Shown: in pieces, positions 5,862 to 8,909 of the stretch
Position numbering within the stretch: the first letter of the stretch is position 1
How the letters are laid out: each line of letters starts with the position of its first letter
Source: Chloroflexia bacterium
Lineage (GTDB): Bacteria > Chloroflexota > Chloroflexia > QHBQ01 > JADMIH01
Direction of reading: 5' to 3'
Assembly: GCA_025927935.1 (NCBI GenBank)
Contig: JAICKM010000248.1
Span: 1-8,909 of the forward strand
Length of the DNA: 8,909 bases
The notes under the pieces: model-generated
Database searches by the model: none
Told to the model about the DNA's origin: nothing
The model's input: the letters and a program-made list of their open reading frames with translations, nothing else
Translations under genes and position numbers: made by a program

Positions 5862-5894
5862 AAAAAACCTCGCCCCCAGCAATGGGGCGAGGTT
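5862..5894 (-). terminator. T-box intrinsic terminator
   Basis: AACCTCGCCCC (5894 to 5884) pairs perfectly with GGGGCGAGGTT (5876 to 5866) over 11 bp with a 7-nt loop. It is followed by a six-T run (5867 to 5862). Its 5' arm overlaps the 3' part of the antiterminator, so the two folds are mutually exclusive. Confidence 0.95.
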
Positions 5895-6160
5895 GTCACT
5901 CGCGGTTCCACCCAAGTTCAGCGTCCCCCGCTTGTCCTGCGGCAATAGCGGGCGCGGACGCTCTCAACAGGCCGATAACGGGGCTGGCCGGGCACCTATA
6001 CTTGCCCTGCGGCTTTCCAGGCGCCTGCTCCGAGGGGGTATTCACGCGGGCGAACAGCGAACAAGACTCCCAGTCGATGGCCCTGTCTCTCTGGCGCGGC
6101 GCCGGCGTTACTCGTCCTCTTCAACGCGGTTAGGATATGGCGGCACATAAACTGTGCCGT
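5862..6160 (-). ncRNA. T-box riboswitch leader (transcriptional type)
   Basis: A complete T-box leader read from about 6160 down to 5862. The 5' end forms a hairpin (CGGCACA 6159-6153 with TGTGCCG 6147-6141). Stem I base: GAGG (6119-6116) pairs with CCUC (6035-6032). The S-turn is AGUA (6112-6109) opposite GAA (6043-6041), followed by ACGC (6108-6105) with GCGU (6047-6044). Next to GAA lies UACC: the specifier is ACC (Thr, 6039-6037) in a GAA-N-codon register, or UAC (Tyr, 6040-6038) if directly adjacent. A stem before the T-box pairs AGCGTCC with GGACGCT. The T-box sequence TTGGGTGGAACCGCG is at 5915-5901; its UGGA (5910-5907) would pair with a tRNA ending UCCA. Antiterminator: UGGG/CCCA, 7-nt bulge UGGAACC, GCGAG/CUCGC. 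The element controls two small ORFs instead of the usual synthetase or amino-acid genes. Confidence 0.95.
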
Positions 6161-6166
6161 GGTTTC

Positions 6167-6195
6167 AGCATACCACCATGCGCGCGGCCTGTCAA
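6167..6195 (-). promoter_or_regulatory. Promoter of the T-box transcript
   Basis: On the minus strand a consensus TTGACA (6195 to 6190), a 17-bp spacer and TATGCT (6172 to 6167) place transcription start near 6160, right at the 5' hairpin of the T-box leader. It is one of the best sigma70 matches in the window, implying strong constitutive initiation with control exerted by the riboswitch. Confidence 0.85.
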
Positions 6196-6198
6196 GCG

Positions 6199-6227
6199 TT
6201 GCCGGGTCCCCGGTATTCTAGTATAAT
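6199..6227 (+). promoter_or_regulatory. Promoter of the fused membrane/spermidine-synthase gene
   Basis: TTGCCG (6199-6204), a 17-bp spacer and a consensus TATAAT (6222-6227) give a start near 6234. It is back-to-back with the T-box promoter, with only 3 bp between the two -35 hexamers. The leader to 6291 contains a small hairpin, GGGCG-GGA-CGCCC (6244-6256). Confidence 0.85.
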
Positions 6228-6291
6228 GGTACCGCGCCGCGACGGGCGGGACGCCCAACATTAATGCGGACTAGAGGAGCACCCGACTGTC

Positions 6292-8628
6292 TTGGCCGAA
6301 GCAATTACCAATCCTGTAACCGAACGTACCCCCCGCAGCGAGATCCGCGCCGGGGCGGTCAGCCGGGCCGTGCGCGTGCGCGTCGGCCCGCTGCTGCTGG
6401 CCGTGCTGGTTGCCGGCATGAGCGACATGGCCCTCGAAATGACGGCCTCGCGCCTGCTCGCACCCCGGTTCGGCAGTTCCCTGTTCATCTGGGCCGAGTT
6501 GATCGGCCTGGTCATGATTTACCTGACCGCCGGCTACACCCTCGGCGGGCGCCTGGCCGACCGCTACCCCTCGCCCACGCTGCTCTACGGCATGATCGCC
6601 GCCGCCGCGGTCTGGATCGGCCTGCTGCCGTTGGTGGCCGTGCCCGTCCTCGACTGGGCCTCGAACTTCCCCGACCCCATCACCGGCACGACCTACGGCG
6701 CCATCGTGGGCATCGTGCTGCTGTTCCTGGTGCCGGTGACGTTGCTGGGCGCCGTGTCGCCGTTCGCCATCCGGTTGCGGATGCGTGAGGTGGACGCCTC
6801 CGGCAATACCGCCGGGTCGATCTACGCCTTGTCCACCCTGGGCAGCATCCTGGGCACCTTTGTGCCGGTCTTCTTGCTCCTGCCCTACCTGGGCATCGCG
6901 CAAACGCTGTTCGTGACCGCCGCCGTGCTGGTGCTCGCCGCCGGGGCGGGCCTGCTGAGCGCGCGGCGGGGTACGCTGGTGCCGGAGCAGGCGCCACCGG
7001 CTGCCGGGCCGCCCGCCGCGCAACGCGCCGCTGCACCGGCACGGGCCGTGCGCGCAGCCGAGGCGCAGACCGGCGGTGTGTGGGTCCTGTCTGCCGTGGT
7101 CTTCGTAGGCGGCATGGTGACGATGGGGCTGGAAATGACCGCCTCGCAGTTGCTGCGGCCCTACTTCGGTAGCTCGCTCTTCACCTGGGCCAACCTGATC
7201 GGCCTGGTCATGATCTATCTGACGGTGGGCTACTACCTGGGCGGGCGCCTGGCCGACCGCTACCCGCGCACCGGCGTGCTCTACGGTTTAGTGACCGCAG
7301 CGGGCATCGCCGCCGCCGTGATCCCGCTGCTGGCCCGCCCCATCCTCACCTGGTCGCTGGAAGGCTTCGCCGAGGTCTCGGTCAGCATCACCTATGGCTC
7401 GCTGGCTGGGGTCATCGCGCTGTTCGCCATCCCGATGATCTTGCTGGGCTGCATCTCGCCGTTCGCCATCCGCCTGCGCATGAGCCAGGTGGACGCCGCG
7501 GGCGAGACGGCGGGATCGGTCTACGCCCTGTCCACGCTGGGCAGTATCCTGGGCACGCTGGTCCCGGTCTTTTTGCTGCTACCCACCATCGGCAGTGCGC
7601 GCACGCTGTACCTGGGCGCGGGCGCCCTGCTGATCGTCGCCACGCTGGGCCTGCTGGTGACGCGGCGGGCGGGGGCGCGCGTCCTCGCCGTCGCCGTGCT
7701 GGCGGTGGTTGCCCTCTACCTGCTGCCGCCGAGCGGTCTGATCAAGCCGCCGCCCTACGGCAAACTGCTGGCCGAGCAGGAGTCGGTCTATAACTACATC
7801 CAGGTTGTGCAGCAAACGAACGGCGATATTCACCTGGTGCTCAACGAGGGCCACGCCATCCATAGCGTCTATCGCGCCGACCAGCAGCACCCGCTGACCG
7901 GCGGTCCCTGGGACTACTGGTTAGTCGCGCCCTATGTCAACCCCAATATGCGGCCCGACGACGTGCATAACATGCTCATGCTTGGTTCGGCGGCGGGCAC
8001 GGCGGCGGGCCTGTTCACGGATGTCTACGGCCCCAAGCCGGTCGACAACGTGGAAATCGACCCGGCGGTGGTCGAGATGGGCCGCCAGTATTTCCACCTG
8101 GACGAGCCGAACGTCAACAACATTATCCAGGACGCGCGGGCCTATCTGCGCACCACCGACAAGAAGTACACGATCATCGGCATCGACGCCTACCGCCAGC
8201 CGTACATCCCGTTCCATCTGACCACGCGCGAGTTCTTCGAGGAAGTGCGCGATAAGTTGGAGCCGAACGGTGTGGTCATGATCAACGCGGGCCGCACGGC
8301 CACCGACTATCGCCTGGTTGATGCGATTGCCGCGACGATGCGCACGGTCTATCCCCACGTCTATACTATCGACGTGGCGGGCACCGGCAACACCATGATC
8401 ATCGGCAGTATGCAGGACGACGGCGTGGCCCATTTCCAGGCCAATGCCGCCGCCATCCACCAGCCGCTGCTCCAACAGGTCTTCGCGCTCTCGTTGGATC
8501 CGAAAATTGGGAAGATGCGTGAGTTCACGCCCGCCGATGCCGCCGGGCACCCCGTCTTCACCGACGACCGTGCCCCCGTTGAAGAAGTGATCGATCAGCT
8601 CATTTTGAGCTACGTCACGGGTCAGTAA
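6292..8628 (+). CDS. Fused membrane/spermidine-synthase-like protein with duplicated membrane module
   Basis: A 778-aa protein. Residues about 32-226 and 262-459 are two copies of one membrane module, about six helices each, sharing LEMTAS, FGSSLF.WA.LIGLVMIYLT, LGGRLADRYP, SPFAIRLRM, DA.G.TAGS.YALSTLGSILGT and VPVFLLLP, offset 232-233 residues. An Ala/Pro-rich linker (227-261) joins them and a further helix lies near 463-479. The C-terminal domain (about 490-770) is spermidine-synthase-like: ESVYNYIQVV, LNEGHAIHSVY, the nucleotide loop MLGSAAGTAAG (563-573), the acidic VEIDPAVVEMGRQYF (587-601) and DARAYL (614-619). The loop lacks the GGGDG of true aminopropyltransferases, and the catalytic-Asp region reads IDAYRQPYIP (Asp632), so polyamine synthesis is doubtful. 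The start is a TTG at 6292 with AGAGGAG 12 nt upstream; no in-frame ATG occurs before 6418. The next gene begins 14 bp after the stop. Confidence 0.88.
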   Translation: MAEAITNPVTERTPRSEIRAGAVSRAVRVRVGPLLLAVLVAGMSDMALEMTASRLLAPRFGSSLFIWAELIGLVMIYLTAGYTLGGRLADRYPSPTLLYGMIAAAAVWIGLLPLVAVPVLDWASNFPDPITGTTYGAIVGIVLLFLVPVTLLGAVSPFAIRLRMREVDASGNTAGSIYALSTLGSILGTFVPVFLLLPYLGIAQTLFVTAAVLVLAAGAGLLSARRGTLVPEQAPPAAGPPAAQRAAAPARAVRAAEAQTGGVWVLSAVVFVGGMVTMGLEMTASQLLRPYFGSSLFTWANLIGLVMIYLTVGYYLGGRLADRYPRTGVLYGLVTAAGIAAAVIPLLARPILTWSLEGFAEVSVSITYGSLAGVIALFAIPMILLGCISPFAIRLRMSQVDAAGETAGSVYALSTLGSILGTLVPVFLLLPTIGSARTLYLGAGALLIVATLGLLVTRRAGARVLAVAVLAVVALYLLPPSGLIKPPPYGKLLAEQESVYNYIQVVQQTNGDIHLVLNEGHAIHSVYRADQQHPLTGGPWDYWLVAPYVNPNMRPDDVHNMLMLGSAAGTAAGLFTDVYGPKPVDNVEIDPAVVEMGRQYFHLDEPNVNNIIQDARAYLRTTDKKYTIIGIDAYRQPYIPFHLTTREFFEEVRDKLEPNGVVMINAGRTATDYRLVDAIAATMRTVYPHVYTIDVAGTGNTMIIGSMQDDGVAHFQANAAAIHQPLLQQVFALSLDPKIGKMREFTPADAAGHPVFTDDRAPVEEVIDQLILSYVTGQ

Positions 8629-8642
8629 AAGGAGCCAGAGCC

Positions 8643-8909
8643 ATGAACCTGAAGCTGCGCCGCAGTGCTCGCACGCCGCACTCTGAGGAGATCTCGATCT
8701 TCGACGCCGATGTCAAGGACGAAAACGAGGAGCCGATGAACATCGGCAAGCTCGACGTGCATTATGTAGAAGACCAGATCGTCGGCACGCTGCTGGTCTG
8801 GGCTGAATACGCCGGCCGCCTGAACGCCGATCAGCGCACCGACCTCATCGACGAGATCCTGGACGAGGTCAGTGAGCCGCTGGGCGTGTCGGCGGAGTAC
8901 GGGATCGAG
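8643..8909 (+). CDS. Small acidic hypothetical protein, 3' end outside window
   Basis: The reading frame stays open for 89 codons from ATG 8643 to the window edge, so the gene is partial here. The start is fixed by AAGGAG (8629-8634), 8 nt upstream, right after the stop of the spermidine-synthase-like gene; the 14-bp gap indicates one operon. The product begins with a basic stretch MNLKLRRSARTPH, then becomes acidic: FDADVKDENEEP, a strand-like IGKLDVHYVEDQIVGTLLVWAEY (in two parts, about 34-56) and a helix NADQRTDLIDEILDEV. No signal peptide or membrane helix is visible. I do not recognise the family. It could be an accessory or regulatory partner of the membrane enzyme. Confidence 0.8.
   Translation, partial: MNLKLRRSARTPHSEEISIFDADVKDENEEPMNIGKLDVHYVEDQIVGTLLVWAEYAGRLNADQRTDLIDEILDEVSEPLGVSAEYGIE

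Noticed and set aside
5798..5911. N-terminal extension of ORF A to the ATG at 5911
   Set aside because: It would begin within the T-box sequence and read through the terminator; the AAGGAGG site belongs to the ATG at 5797.
6271..7023. A 250-codon minus-strand frame inside the membrane-protein gene
   Set aside because: It is His/Gln/Arg-rich and repetitive because it mirrors hydrophobic codons of the plus strand; no domain is visible.

Overview
The window is GC-rich with strong G/C third-position codon bias. Shine-Dalgarno sites are clear and promoters are sigma70-like. The gene content fits a high-GC bacterium of the Chloroflexota or a similar terrabacterial lineage: a C39-like peptidase with a beta-rich front domain, a PD40 lipoprotein, DUF1028 plus a peptidoglycan-binding domain, a fused membrane/spermidine-synthase protein, a T-box leader and heptamer tandem repeats. 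The phylum is inferred from content, not from a marker gene.

Left part (1-4981). A small minus-strand hypothetical gene (28-297) diverges from a plus-strand run. A good extended -10 promoter (464-492) drives a C39-like cysteine peptidase (534-1595), which overlaps by 4 bp a lipoprotein with a TolB-like beta-propeller (1592-2743). A repeat-rich spacer (heptamer array and small palindromes) follows. Next come a DUF1028 Ntn-hydrolase-fold protein with a C-terminal peptidoglycan-binding-like domain (2921-3934) and an APH-like phosphotransferase (3962-4981).

Middle part (4982-6291). A second extended -10 promoter drives an 89-aa helical protein (5079-5348). Facing it on the minus strand is the most unusual locus. 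A strong promoter (6195 to 6167) transcribes a complete transcriptional T-box riboswitch (about 6160 to 5862) with Stem I, specifier loop, T-box sequence, antiterminator and a U-tract terminator. Behind it there is no synthetase, biosynthesis or transporter gene. There are only two very small ORFs with strong ribosome binding sites, 68 aa (5591-5797) and 32 aa (5399-5497), separated by a GC-rich hairpin. The tRNA-sensing leader therefore appears dedicated to small peptides of unknown role.

Right part (6199-8909). A promoter back-to-back with the T-box promoter (-35 boxes 3 bp apart) drives a 778-aa protein with two tandem copies of a six-helix membrane module, one further helix and a spermidine-synthase-like SAM-binding domain. 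A small acidic protein gene (8643 onward) follows 14 bp later, probably in the same operon, and runs off the window.
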